Of a stretch of DNA of 64,000 nucleotides, positions 1 through 8,360 are shown piece after piece. The position numbers were made by a program, and so were the translations under genes. The stretch is from Bdellovibrionota bacterium (lineage in GTDB: Bacteria; Bdellovibrionota; Bdellovibrionia; Bdellovibrionales; JAEYZS01): assembly GCA_040386775.1 (NCBI GenBank), contig JAZKEU010000009.1, positions 39,641 to 103,640 of the forward strand, read 5' to 3'. Each line of letters begins with the position of its first letter. Positions within the stretch are counted from its first letter, which is position 1. The notes beneath the pieces were generated by a model. It had not been told where the DNA came from and did no database searches. It saw nothing but the letters and a program-made list of their open reading frames with translations.

Positions 1-2
1 TG

Positions 3-569
3 AGAAGAATTTTAAACCAGGAAAAAAATATCTATATGGCTTTTATTGGAAATCTTTTTTCTCTAATCTTGGTGAGCGATCATCTCTCTATTCGAGATGT
101 GCCCTCGAAAATTTCTAAAGATCATTTATTGGATATTTTTTCTAGCGCCGATGCTTTTTTGAAAAACTTAAAATTACCCAAGAACAAACAGCGTATAGGT
201 GTGTTGGGCTTAAATCCACATGCAGGTGAAATAAAAAATCTCGGCTTTGAGGATCGTGAAATTATAGCCCCCGCAATTCTATCTGCACAAAAAAACAAGT
301 TTCCAGTTTTTGGCCCTCTCGTTCCAGATGTGGCTTTTCAAGATTCGCATTATCAAAAGTACGGTGTTTTTATTGCCATGTATCATGATCAAGGCCTTAT
401 ACCTTTTAAAATACTTCACAAAAAACAACATGGTGTACAAGTTTCATTGAATACACCATTTGTTAGAACCAGCGTAGATCACGGAACGGCGAAGGATATT
501 TTTGGCAAAGGAAAAGCTGACGCCGGATCCATGATTAAAGCTATCCAAACCGCGCTAAAGTTAGTATAG
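3..569 (+). CDS. pdxA: 4-hydroxythreonine-4-phosphate dehydrogenase PdxA, 3' part
   Basis: The frame is open from the window edge, so only the C-terminal 188 or so residues are present; the ATG at 36 is internal. PdxA oxidises 4-phosphohydroxy-L-threonine with NAD in the DXP-dependent branch of pyridoxal phosphate synthesis, in the cytoplasm. Family hallmarks are clear: GLNPHAGE, the metal-binding stretch MYHDQGL, and TPFVRTSVDHGTA followed by GKGKADAGSM near the C-terminus. It lies 63 bp upstream of the phosphohexomutase gene on the same strand. The identification is secure; only the 5' truncation limits it. Confidence 0.93.
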   Translation, partial: RRILNQEKNIYMAFIGNLFSLILVSDHLSIRDVPSKISKDHLLDIFSSADAFLKNLKLPKNKQRIGVLGLNPHAGEIKNLGFEDREIIAPAILSAQKNKFPVFGPLVPDVAFQDSHYQKYGVFIAMYHDQGLIPFKILHKKQHGVQVSLNTPFVRTSVDHGTAKDIFGKGKADAGSMIKAIQTALKLV

Positions 570-632
570 TATTTAGTCATCTTATCTATATTTTCCGGAT
601 CTTCCTCCGGATGCATTCTGAAGGGAACTTAT

Positions 633-2000
633 ATGATTATGAATCCTGTTATTTTCAGAGAGTACGATGTTCGCGGCGTTGTTGGCGAGCACTTCGATGC
701 GGACTTTGCTTACACTCTCGGAAGAGCTTATGCCTCTTTACATTTTTCTGTTCTTCAAAAAAAATCTCCAACAATTGCCATTGGACAAGACGCAAGACTC
801 TCTTGCCCCAAGCTCGTTGAGGCTTTGGCGAAAGGTCTTCAAGACTCTGGATTCAATGTAAAACTATTGGGTCTCGTTACTTCACCTATGACTTACTTTG
901 CCACATTCTTTTATAAAGATATCGATGGCGGAATCATGGTCACCGGAAGTCATAATCCTCCGGAGTACAATGGTTTTAAAATTTCTATCGGTAAAAATAC
1001 ACTTTATGGTGCTGATATTTTAAAACTTTTAGAAATCATTAAAAGTGAAAAATACATCAAAGGCGCTGGAAAAATTGAAACTTTAGATATTTTTCCAGAT
1101 TACATAGATCGTTACAAAAAAGAATTTGGCGATCTCTCTGGTTTAAAAATTGTTTTGGACTGTGGCAATGGCGCCGCAGGCGTTATAGTGAGAAAGCTTT
1201 ATGAAGCTTGCGGAGCAACCGCGACAATTCTATTCGAAAATCCTGATGGTACTTTCCCAAATCATCACCCGGATCCAACCGTAGAGAAAAATTTAGTGGA
1301 TCTTAAAAAAGAAGTTTTAAAACAAAAAGCTGATGTTGGAATTGGTTTTGACGGTGATGCCGATAGAATTGGTGTCGTTGATGAAAATGGAAAAATGATT
1401 TTAGGCGATGAGCTTATGGTCCTTATCAGTCGCGCAGTCATCAAAGACAATCCTGGCGCCAAGATCGTAGGTGATGTGAAGTGTTCGCATAGACTTTATG
1501 AAGATGTAGAAAAACATGGTGGTAAAGCCATCATGTGGAAAACAGGACACAGCCTTATTAAGCAAAAAATCAAAGAGGAAAAGGCTCCTTTTGGCGGTGA
1601 ACTCAGCGGGCATATTTTCTTTAATGATAGAAACTATGGATATGATGACGCTCCATACGCAGGTCTTCGAGTAGTTGAAATCTTAAAGAAGGCGGGAAAA
1701 CCTTTCTCTCATCTTTTAAGCGATCTTCCTAATGCTTTCTTCACTCCAGAAATCCGTATTGATACGACTGAAGAAAAAAAATATCAGATCGTTGAGGCTA
1801 TTAAAAAGAAATATTTAGATACAAAAAACGCAACGGTACTTACTATTGATGGTATTCGTGTACAGTTTAGTGATTCTTGGTTTTTAGCAAGAGCTTCCAA
1901 TACACAACCCGTAGTGGTTTTGAGATTTGAAGCGACCTCAAAAGAAAAGCTTGAGGTTTTAAAAGATGAAATCGAAAAAATAGTGAATCCATTATTATAA
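633..2000 (+). CDS. phosphomannomutase/phosphoglucomutase
   Basis: This 455-residue alpha-D-phosphohexomutase interconverts hexose 6-phosphates and 1-phosphates and feeds nucleotide sugars into LPS and envelope polysaccharide synthesis. All four active-site segments are present: the phosphoserine loop TGSHNPP (Ser about 106), the Mg-binding DGDADR (about 240-245), the sugar-specificity loop GELSGH (about 322-327) and the phosphate-binding RASNTQP (about 420-426). Length fits the bacterial AlgC/ManB class. The ATG at 633 follows a GAAGGGA ribosome site. It could be called algC, manB or pgm; sequence alone does not settle the preferred sugar. Confidence 0.9.
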   Translation: MIMNPVIFREYDVRGVVGEHFDADFAYTLGRAYASLHFSVLQKKSPTIAIGQDARLSCPKLVEALAKGLQDSGFNVKLLGLVTSPMTYFATFFYKDIDGGIMVTGSHNPPEYNGFKISIGKNTLYGADILKLLEIIKSEKYIKGAGKIETLDIFPDYIDRYKKEFGDLSGLKIVLDCGNGAAGVIVRKLYEACGATATILFENPDGTFPNHHPDPTVEKNLVDLKKEVLKQKADVGIGFDGDADRIGVVDENGKMILGDELMVLISRAVIKDNPGAKIVGDVKCSHRLYEDVEKHGGKAIMWKTGHSLIKQKIKEEKAPFGGELSGHIFFNDRNYGYDDAPYAGLRVVEILKKAGKPFSHLLSDLPNAFFTPEIRIDTTEEKKYQIVEAIKKKYLDTKNATVLTIDGIRVQFSDSWFLARASNTQPVVVLRFEATSKEKLEVLKDEIEKIVNPLL

Positions 2001-2032
2001 AAAATAAGATCACTAAAATTGAATTTGATATT

Positions 2033-4582
2033 ATGGACGAAGGTAAAGACGGCATCCTTATTAAGGGAGCGAGAGAGCATAATCTTAAAAATATTGATCT
2101 CTTTATCCCAAGAAACAAACTAACCGTTATCACTGGAATCAGTGGTAGTGGGAAGTCGACTATTGCATTTGATACTATCTATGCTGAGGGACAGCGTCGC
2201 TATGTCGAGGGTCTTTCGACTTATGCTAGACAATTCTTAGAACAACTCAAGAAACCGGATTTAGATTCTATCACTGGCTTATCTCCGACCATTTCGATTG
2301 AACAAAAAACTACCGTCGCTTCTCCAAGATCTACCGTGGGTACGATCACCGAAATTTATGATTATTTCAGGCTTCTTTTCAGTAGAATTGGAAAACCAGT
2401 ATGTCCAGATCATGGGGTTGAGCTTAAAAAATTAGATCTAGAAAGATTGATCGATGAGACTCTAGCTCTTAAAGAAGGAACAAAGATTCACATTCTTGCT
2501 CCGGTTTTTAGAAACAAAAAAGGTGAGTTTCAAAAAGAAATCGAGAGCTGGCTAAAAAAAGGCTTTGTCAGAGCAAAAATTGATGGCGAATATTATGAAC
2601 TTGAAAACCCACCGAAACTTTTAAAAACGAAAACTCACAATATTGAGCTGGTTATTGATCGTTTAATCATAAAAAAAGACTTAAGACCACGGCTTGTGGA
2701 AAGTTTAAATATTGCGCTTAAGATGGCAAAAGGAACTGTTGCCATAGAAAATATCTCAGACAACAAATACCATATTTACTCCAAGGATTCTTCGTGTCCT
2801 ATTTGTCAGTATTCTCCTCCAGAGATCGAACCAAGATTATTTAGCTTTAATGACCCTCGTGGCTATTGCCAGACGTGCCATGGCCTCGGAACCGTAGAGG
2901 ACGAAGAAGCCGAAGAGTACGACGAGGACTCTGAGGACTCTGAGGACGCAGAAGCCCTCTTTGAAGAGGGCGATACTTGCCCTGACTGCAAAGGCTCTCG
3001 ATTAAGAAAAGAAGCTATGTATGTTTTGGTGAATGAAAAAAATATTCATCAAACAAGTATTTTATCTTTTGATAACCTTTTAAGTTGGATTAATGAACTT
3101 TCGCTTTCTGAGCGAGAGAAAAAGATTCTTCATAAATTGATTTTTAAAATTAATTACAAAGTAAATTTCTTGTTGCGACTTGGTCTTTCCCATTTGAGCT
3201 TATCAAGATCAACTAGATCTCTCTCCGGCGGGGAGGCACAAAGGATCCGTCTTGCAAATCAGCTAGGTTCTCCGCTCGTCGGCGTCCTCTATGTTTTGGA
3301 CGAACCAAGTATCGGTTTGCATGCTAGGGATCATCATGAGCTCCTGACTGCGCTCAACGAATTAAAGGACAAGGGTAACACCATCATTGTTGTTGAGCAC
3401 GATGAAGAAACCATTATGGCCGCAGATTATGTTGTAGACATTGGCCCGCGTGCTGGAAAGTTCGGGGGAGATATAATGGCTCATGGAACTCCCCAAGAAA
3501 TTGAACGAGCGAGTGGAAGCCTTACTGGAAGATATCTTTCTAGAAAATCTGTTGCTTATACATTACGAGTAGAAAAAAAATTCTCTGAATTCTTGAGTAT
3601 TGAGCATGCAACCGGAAATAATTTAAAAGATGTTTCCGTAAAAATTCCTATGAATGCCATGACAACAATCACCGGGGTTTCGGGTAGTGGAAAGTCCACT
3701 CTTATTATAGATACTTTGTTTAAGTATCTATCGAATAAATTTTATGTGAGAGATTATAGGCCGGCGCCGTTTGATAAAATATCTGGTTTCGAAAAGCTCT
3801 CTGGTGTCATCGAAATCAATCAAAAACCGATCGGTAGGACGCCAAGATCAAACCCCTCTACTTATACAGGACTATTCTCTCTCGTTAGAGATTTATTTGC
3901 ACAGTTACCAGAATCTCGTTTGCGCGGATACAAGCCGGGTCGATTTAGTTTTAACGTGAAAGGTGGAAGATGTGAGGCTTGTCAGGGTGGCGGACAAGTC
4001 AAAGTCGAAATGCATTTCATGGCAGACGTTTACGTTCAGTGCGATGTTTGTAGTGGGGCGAGGTACAATCCAGAAACTCTCAATGTAAAATTTAAAGAAA
4101 AATCCATCGCCGATGTTTTGGCTATGAGCATTGGGGAAGCTTTGGAGTTTTTTGATAAGCAGCCTTATATTAAACAAAAATTAGAAATCTTAAACGTCGT
4201 AGGGCTTGATTACTTAACATTGGGCCAAAGTTCTATCACTCTTTCTGGTGGCGAGGCACAAAGAATAAAACTTTCAAAAGAACTTTCCAAAAAAAGAGCT
4301 GGGCAAATTTTATATATTCTTGATGAACCTTCTACTGGGTTACATTTTGAAGATACAAAAAAATTAATTGAACTTCTGCATAGACTTGTTGAGCAAGGAC
4401 ACACAGTACTTGTAATCGAACACAACATGGATGTGATCGCCTCTAGCGATCATCTCATTGATCTTGGGCCGGACAGTGGCGAAAAAGGCGGAGAAGTTGT
4501 ATCTGAGGGACATCCCAACTTTGTGATGAAAAATAAAAAATCATACACAGGCATATTTCTTAAAAAGCATTTAAGGTCTTAA
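2033..4582 (+). CDS. uvrA: UvrABC excinuclease subunit A, lacking the insertion domain
   Basis: UvrA is the DNA-damage sensor of nucleotide excision repair, a dimeric ABC-type ATPase that loads UvrB. Two ABC modules are visible: Walker A GISGSGKS near the N-terminus and GVSGSGKS in the second half, with two LSGGEAQRI signatures and the VLDEPSIGL and ILDEPSTGL Walker B segments. Zinc modules CPICQYS...CQTCHGLG and CEACQGGG...CDVCSGA are intact. At 849 residues it is about 90 shorter than E. coli UvrA. The loss maps between CQTCHGLG and CPDCKGSRL, where roughly 35 residues, very rich in Glu and Asp (residues about 288-313), replace about 130. The start follows the mutase gene by 32 bp. Confidence 0.95.
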   Translation: MDEGKDGILIKGAREHNLKNIDLFIPRNKLTVITGISGSGKSTIAFDTIYAEGQRRYVEGLSTYARQFLEQLKKPDLDSITGLSPTISIEQKTTVASPRSTVGTITEIYDYFRLLFSRIGKPVCPDHGVELKKLDLERLIDETLALKEGTKIHILAPVFRNKKGEFQKEIESWLKKGFVRAKIDGEYYELENPPKLLKTKTHNIELVIDRLIIKKDLRPRLVESLNIALKMAKGTVAIENISDNKYHIYSKDSSCPICQYSPPEIEPRLFSFNDPRGYCQTCHGLGTVEDEEAEEYDEDSEDSEDAEALFEEGDTCPDCKGSRLRKEAMYVLVNEKNIHQTSILSFDNLLSWINELSLSEREKKILHKLIFKINYKVNFLLRLGLSHLSLSRSTRSLSGGEAQRIRLANQLGSPLVGVLYVLDEPSIGLHARDHHELLTALNELKDKGNTIIVVEHDEETIMAADYVVDIGPRAGKFGGDIMAHGTPQEIERASGSLTGRYLSRKSVAYTLRVEKKFSEFLSIEHATGNNLKDVSVKIPMNAMTTITGVSGSGKSTLIIDTLFKYLSNKFYVRDYRPAPFDKISGFEKLSGVIEINQKPIGRTPRSNPSTYTGLFSLVRDLFAQLPESRLRGYKPGRFSFNVKGGRCEACQGGGQVKVEMHFMADVYVQCDVCSGARYNPETLNVKFKEKSIADVLAMSIGEALEFFDKQPYIKQKLEILNVVGLDYLTLGQSSITLSGGEAQRIKLSKELSKKRAGQILYILDEPSTGLHFEDTKKLIELLHRLVEQGHTVLVIEHNMDVIASSDHLIDLGPDSGEKGGEVVSEGHPNFVMKNKKSYTGIFLKKHLRS

Positions 4583-4704
4583 AATATTTTTCTATTGAGA
4601 TTGTCAACTTTCCTCCACGTGGTTTGAATAAATCTAAATTAGCCTTCTTCTAATTTCTTATGGTACCAATCTAAAAATTTTATTTAACCCTTCTGGAGGC
4701 AATC

Positions 4705-5226
4705 ATGAATTACATACTGTTTATTATATTTCTTCTCGGATCCTTTGCTATGGCAAACGAAAAAACTCTGGGGATCGTAAGGATTAAAAATACTCAGCCT
4801 GTAAAATACCATACTGCTACTGGAAAAATTATTCCAGATTCTCAGAATACAATTTTAAGAATTCAAGATATTGCTTATGACGAAACAAAACCAGGTAAGG
4901 TTGCGCTCGTTTCCACGAAGGGAGATAGATACGATGCCTTGATGGTAATATTTAATAAAGCAGACAGTAGAAATACTGTTCCTCAAAAATTTGGAGAATA
5001 TTTATATAATAACCACGGGTTTCAAATTAATGTTACTCAGGATGATCTCGAATTTGATTCAACAACTTATTTATCAATATTAAAAATAGACGCAGAAGAT
5101 ATAGTACTAAAGAAAAATTCCAATTCTAATGCCGTCTCTCTGCGAACTATTGTTTGTCCAATGAGAAGAGATTGGGATTGGAATCCCTGGACTCCTGACA
5201 TCTTAGTGCGCACCAAGTGCTTATAA
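4705..5226 (+). CDS. secreted protein of unknown function
   Basis: This 173-residue protein starts with a short hydrophobic signal peptide (residues 1-17, ending FAMA before NEK), so it is probably exported to the periplasm. The ATG follows a strong TCTGGAGG ribosome site. The mature part is mixed alpha/beta without transmembrane segments; two cysteines near the C-terminus (IVCPMRR and TKCL) could form a disulfide. I do not recognise a family. It stands alone between uvrA and another small secreted gene, with about 120 bp upstream in which TTGTCA-N17-TTGAAT is a weak promoter candidate. Confidence 0.7.
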   Translation: MNYILFIIFLLGSFAMANEKTLGIVRIKNTQPVKYHTATGKIIPDSQNTILRIQDIAYDETKPGKVALVSTKGDRYDALMVIFNKADSRNTVPQKFGEYLYNNHGFQINVTQDDLEFDSTTYLSILKIDAEDIVLKKNSNSNAVSLRTIVCPMRRDWDWNPWTPDILVRTKCL

Positions 5227-5482
5227 TTAAATTTTAATCTTTTATATCGTAAGAACTACAGCAAAAAAATTAAAGCTTATTGTAAATACTTTATCTCATT
5301 TCAACTGAGGCCACTTGCTTAAAAAGCGTAGAATTTATTTTTCTGTAGATATAATTAGTATTTAAGAACACTATTGTATTTATAAATAATTAATGTCCTT
5401 GTTAATTAATATAAAATACATATTTTTTTAAAAAATTTTCTCCTATTCCTTACTATAACAAAAACATTTTTTGGAGGAAATG

Positions 5483-5773
5483 ATGAAAAAAGTATTTTTA
5501 GTGATAGCCACAATGTTTTCAATTGTTGGCTTATATGAAGTTTCTGTTGCTGGTCCAAAATATCGAACGGAATTCATTCAATGTGGAAGCGAAAATTATA
5601 AATATAGAGAGTGCAGTGCTTCTTCAGTTAGAATGGTTGTAGAGGCAAGACTATCTCAACAACATTCTAAAACTTCATGCCGAAAAGGTAGCACTTGGGG
5701 CTATGGTCGACAAGGAATTTGGGTAGATAAGGGTTGCAGAGGGACCTTTGAAGTTTCAGGAGTATCTCTTTAA
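5483..5773 (+). CDS. small secreted DUF3011-like cysteine-rich protein
   Basis: A GGAGGAA ribosome site sets the start at the second of two adjacent ATGs (5483). The in-frame TTG at 5471 overlaps that site and is not the start. The 96-residue product has a signal peptide (MKKVFLVIATMF..., cleavage near SVAG). The mature domain has four regularly placed cysteines and the pattern SC-RKGSTWGYG-R-GIWVDKGCR, which matches my memory of DUF3011, small secreted proteins of unknown role. It ends just before a strong bidirectional terminator shared with the convergent atpE. Upstream (5227-5482) is AT-rich with no gene visible. Confidence 0.75.
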   Translation: MKKVFLVIATMFSIVGLYEVSVAGPKYRTEFIQCGSENYKYRECSASSVRMVVEARLSQQHSKTSCRKGSTWGYGRQGIWVDKGCRGTFEVSGVSL

Positions 5774-5796
5774 CATTAAGTAGATAATTCTAAAAT

Positions 5797-5831
5797 AAAA
5801 ACCCAAAGTGTACTGAGCACTTTGGGTTTTT
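5797..5831. terminator. bidirectional intrinsic terminator
   Basis: Two 14-bp arms (5797-5810 and 5818-5831) are perfectly complementary around a 7-nt loop. The A tract on one side and T tract on the other give a U-run in both directions. It separates the plus-strand DUF3011-like gene from atpE at the end of the minus-strand Fo cluster. Confidence 0.92.
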
Positions 5832-5857
5832 ACATTTTTCTTCTATTATTGATAGTC

Positions 5858-6163
5858 TTAGAATTTGCCGATCAACATGAAAGCGATAACGAACGCATAG
5901 ATCACTAGTGACTCGATAAGAGCAAGACCAATGATCATTGGTACAAACAATTTACCTTGAGCCGCTGGATTTCTAGCAATACCGTCTAGAGCCGCTTGAG
6001 CTGCTTTACCTTGCCCAAGAGCACCACCGAAAGCAGCAATACCGATTGCAAGAGCAGAAGCAAGACCTAGCATTCCTGCGCTTGAAGAGTTAGCTGCAGC
6101 TTCTTGAGCAAACGCTGGAAGTGCAAACATAGAAAGAGCGATAACTGTAAAAATTCTTTTCAT
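5858..6163 (-). CDS. atpE: F-type ATP synthase subunit c with signal-like N-terminus
   Basis: The ATG at 6163 follows AAAAGGAGA; longer readings in the frame run into atpB. The 101-residue product starts with a signal-peptide-like segment (residues 1-19, ending ALPAFA), followed by the two c-ring helices. Helix 1 carries the Gly pattern GIAAFGGALGQG, the polar loop has RNP, and helix 2 has the ion-binding Glu84 in LIESLVIY. Gln51, Glu84, Ser85 and Tyr89 coincide with the Na-ligand set known from Ilyobacter-type c subunits. The same ES-IY pattern also occurs in other delta-proteobacterial c subunits, so the coupling ion is open. It is the last gene of the atpZIBE cluster, before a strong terminator. 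Confidence 0.95.
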   Translation of the reverse strand: MKRIFTVIALSMFALPAFAQEAAANSSSAGMLGLASALAIGIAAFGGALGQGKAAQAALDGIARNPAAQGKLFVPMIIGLALIESLVIYAFVIAFMLIGKF

Positions 6164-6188
6164 TTTATTTTCTCCTTTTAGAAAATGA

Positions 6189-6932
6189 TTAATGATGGTC
6201 GTCGTGTGCTGTCGCCATGGATACGTACACCATGGATAACAACGTAAAAACAAATGCCTGAACAAAACAAACGAAAAGCCCAAGGAGATAAAATATCACT
6301 GGGATTCCGACTGGAACTAGATCTGTGAAAATACCAAGAACGGTATGGTCACCAACCATGTTTCCTCTTAAACGTAACCCTAAGCTCATCGGGCGTACGG
6401 CGTGCGAGATCAACTCGATCACAAACATAAGAGGTAACAACAATAATAATGGAGAAAGATTTAAAGGTAAATGCCCGGTGAATTGCTTGATGTAAGCTCC
6501 GCCATGCTCTTTGATCCCAAGTGCCGTGTAGGCCACAAATGTAAAAAGACCCACCGCAAGTGTGGTGTTAAAATTATCTGTAGCCGGAGTCATTCCTGGA
6601 ACCAAGCCCATAAGATTATTCACAAGAATATATAAGAAAATTGCGCCGAACATAGGAACATATTTTTTCCCGTGAGGGCCAACAACTGTATCTACAAGTC
6701 CATTGATAAATTCTGTTAATACTTCTGCAAGGGCCTTCACTGAAAATTTATCAGCAGGATCAAATGTAGGATTTTTTTTGTAAGCGATATAAGCTATCAA
6801 ACTGAAAAGAGTTAAAAGGAGAGTTACAAAAGCTGCCGTTGCGACGTGACTGTAGTGGTGTCCTACCCCAGGAATTAATTGCATCCAATTAAAATGTGTC
6901 ATTTTCAAATCTCTTTCGTTTTCCTGAGCCAT
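6189..6932 (-). CDS. atpB: F-type ATP synthase subunit a
   Basis: Subunit a is the membrane stator that provides the ion half-channels against the c-ring. The 247-residue product has five to six hydrophobic helices, and the essential stator arginine is seen at about 187 in SLGLRLRGNMVGDH. A His-rich end (HDDHH) closes it. Two starts are possible (6932, MAQENERD, or 6902, MTHFNW); neither has a strong ribosome site. It sits 25 bp before atpE and 12 bp after atpI. The F1 subunits and b subunits are about 20 kb away on the other side of oriC. Confidence 0.95.
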   Translation of the reverse strand: MAQENERDLKMTHFNWMQLIPGVGHHYSHVATAAFVTLLLTLFSLIAYIAYKKNPTFDPADKFSVKALAEVLTEFINGLVDTVVGPHGKKYVPMFGAIFLYILVNNLMGLVPGMTPATDNFNTTLAVGLFTFVAYTALGIKEHGGAYIKQFTGHLPLNLSPLLLLLPLMFVIELISHAVRPMSLGLRLRGNMVGDHTVLGIFTDLVPVGIPVIFYLLGLFVCFVQAFVFTLLSMVYVSMATAHDDHH

Positions 6933-6944
6933 TGCTCTGGATTT

Positions 6945-7307
6945 TTATTGTCCGGGTTCTTCTTTTTTTAGCTGCTTCCAATACAAGAACATTAGTCCTG
7001 CAATCGATGGAAGAAGTATGCTCAGGCCCACCACAAACCAAGAAACCATCAAATACTTTGAGGTCACAAGGAAGTAAAGTCCGAGTCCAAAAATAGTGTA
7101 TTTAAATATAATGAGGATGAAGCTTAGGGCAACAGATTTTTTCCTAAAAAGTCTTGATACTATGAAGACCAAAAACATGGTGTTTATCGTGGCAAATGCA
7201 GCTCCCGCAAAGAACGAAATTCCTTCGGTTCTCCCTGCAACCATATGAATAATGATCGTAAAAAGTAAGCTCAATGAAATTTGAAGTGTAAAAAGAGCTT
7301 TTAACAT
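6945..7307 (-). CDS. atpI: ATP synthase subunit I-like membrane protein
   Basis: The likely start is the ATG at 7307, which has a TAGGA ribosome site and lies 4 nt after the atpZ stop codon; an ATG further upstream would overlap atpZ heavily. The 120-residue product has four hydrophobic helices and a charged C-terminus (KQLKKEEPGQ), as expected for the small AtpI proteins that help assemble the c-ring. Position between atpZ and atpB is the main support; sequence conservation in this family is low. Confidence 0.8.
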   Translation of the reverse strand: MLKALFTLQISLSLLFTIIIHMVAGRTEGISFFAGAAFATINTMFLVFIVSRLFRKKSVALSFILIIFKYTIFGLGLYFLVTSKYLMVSWFVVGLSILLPSIAGLMFLYWKQLKKEEPGQ

Positions 7308-7311
7308 GTTC

Positions 7312-7506
7312 CTACCGTAGGTTTTTGAAGGCTTGCATGAGATGAATAACCCAGATGACCAATGCAAGCACGGCGCCGCAAGCCACACCAATCCCTGACC
7401 AACCCATCTGTTGATCAACATAATACCCTGCGTAAACTAACGACACTACAAGTGCCACAAGTTCAAACACCAATCCTAAGAATATAAGGTATTCGCGCTT
7501 ACCCAT
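7312..7506 (-). CDS. atpZ: AtpZ-like ATP synthase-associated protein (ATPase_gene1 type)
   Basis: This 64-residue protein has two transmembrane helices separated by a short loop containing YVDQQMGW, typical of the small AtpZ/ATPase_gene1 proteins encoded first in many atp clusters. AtpZ and AtpI have been proposed to act in Mg or Ca uptake and in c-ring assembly. It starts 14 bp after the preceding TPR lipoprotein gene, so the Fo genes are probably read from upstream with the gyrase genes. Confidence 0.8.
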   Translation of the reverse strand: MGKREYLIFLGLVFELVALVVSLVYAGYYVDQQMGWSGIGVACGAVLALVIWVIHLMQAFKNLR

Positions 7507-7520
7507 TATTCGTTCCCATA

Positions 7521-8360
7521 TTACCTCTTCAATCCCGATGCGCCCGGCATGAGAGCTTTTCTTTCTTTGAGTCTTTCGATCTTTGCGTCCAGGGCTTCGG
7601 GGTTTTCTATTTCCGAACGAACAGATTCTAAAATTGATACCGCTTGATCCAAAAGTTTTTGTTCTTCAAGCAAAAGTACTTCATTCATAAAAACCTGATT
7701 TCTAAAGTACAAATCTTTAAAGCTTTCTTTGATTTCTTTATATGTATTCATCGCATCCGTATATTTTTTGTTTGCCGACTGAATATCCGCTTTTAAAAGA
7801 TATCCTTCAAATTTTTCATGATTATCTTTTACTTCTTTGATGTAGGAATTGAGTTCTACCTCTGCTTGGTAAAAATTTTTAATATAAAAATTGCTCTTTG
7901 CTAGTTTAATTTTTATTTCTGCTCTTCCGTCTTTGAAGTTTGCTTTTGATAGGAGTCTATTCATTTCATCAATAGCTTGCGGATAAAACCCTTTGTCGTA
8001 ATAAATTTCAGACAAGCGTTTTTGTGCAGCAATTTGATCTGCTTCTTTGTCTGACTTTTCAATTATATATTTTAAGAAAAATTCCTCTCGATCTGCGCAG
8101 GTTTTTTCTTTCAGGCACATGCTAGAGGCTTCGAGTGCTGCTTTCATAGCAATAGAATCTTGCTTGTACACTTGAATAACTTTTTTATAAAGATCTAAAG
8201 ATTCCGTTGCTGTGCTTGCAGATCTTGCGTCTTTTAGCTCTCCCTCTCCTTTGCGTCCTTCGCAAGAAGTAAGGAGCCCGACGCACCCAACGAAAACTAG
8301 GGGGCTTATAATTATTTTATTGAATTGTTGCAGATGAAGGTTCACCTGTTTCTGCCTCAT
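7521..8360 (-). CDS. TPR-type lipoprotein
   Basis: The N-terminus has a positively charged stretch, a hydrophobic segment and the lipobox LLTSC, so it is predicted to be a lipoprotein anchored by the Cys at about residue 33. The rest is helical, with repeats of about 35 residues that resemble tetratricopeptide repeats (for example the block around [20 protein letters not shown]). The gene begins inside the 3' end of gyrA (overlap about 44 bp) and is followed closely by atpZ. A TTG at 8372 is an alternative start. It is likely a periplasmic scaffold; partner unknown. Confidence 0.75.
   Translation of the reverse strand: MRQKQVNLHLQQFNKIIISPLVFVGCVGLLTSCEGRKGEGELKDARSASTATESLDLYKKVIQVYKQDSIAMKAALEASSMCLKEKTCADREEFFLKYIIEKSDKEADQIAAQKRLSEIYYDKGFYPQAIDEMNRLLSKANFKDGRAEIKIKLAKSNFYIKNFYQAEVELNSYIKEVKDNHEKFEGYLLKADIQSANKKYTDAMNTYKEIKESFKDLYFRNQVFMNEVLLLEEQKLLDQAVSILESVRSEIENPEALDAKIERLKERKALMPGASGLKR

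Noticed and set aside
596..613. TCCGGA repeat hairpin as a terminator after pdxA
   Set aside because: The stem is only 6 bp with no U tract, so it is too weak to call.
4609..4624. CCACGTGG at 4613-4620 as a third parS
   Set aside because: Only the central 8 bp match; the outer bases do not follow the palindrome.
5471..5482. TTG at 5471 as the start of the DUF3011-like gene
   Set aside because: It overlaps the GGAGGAA ribosome site of the ATG at 5483.
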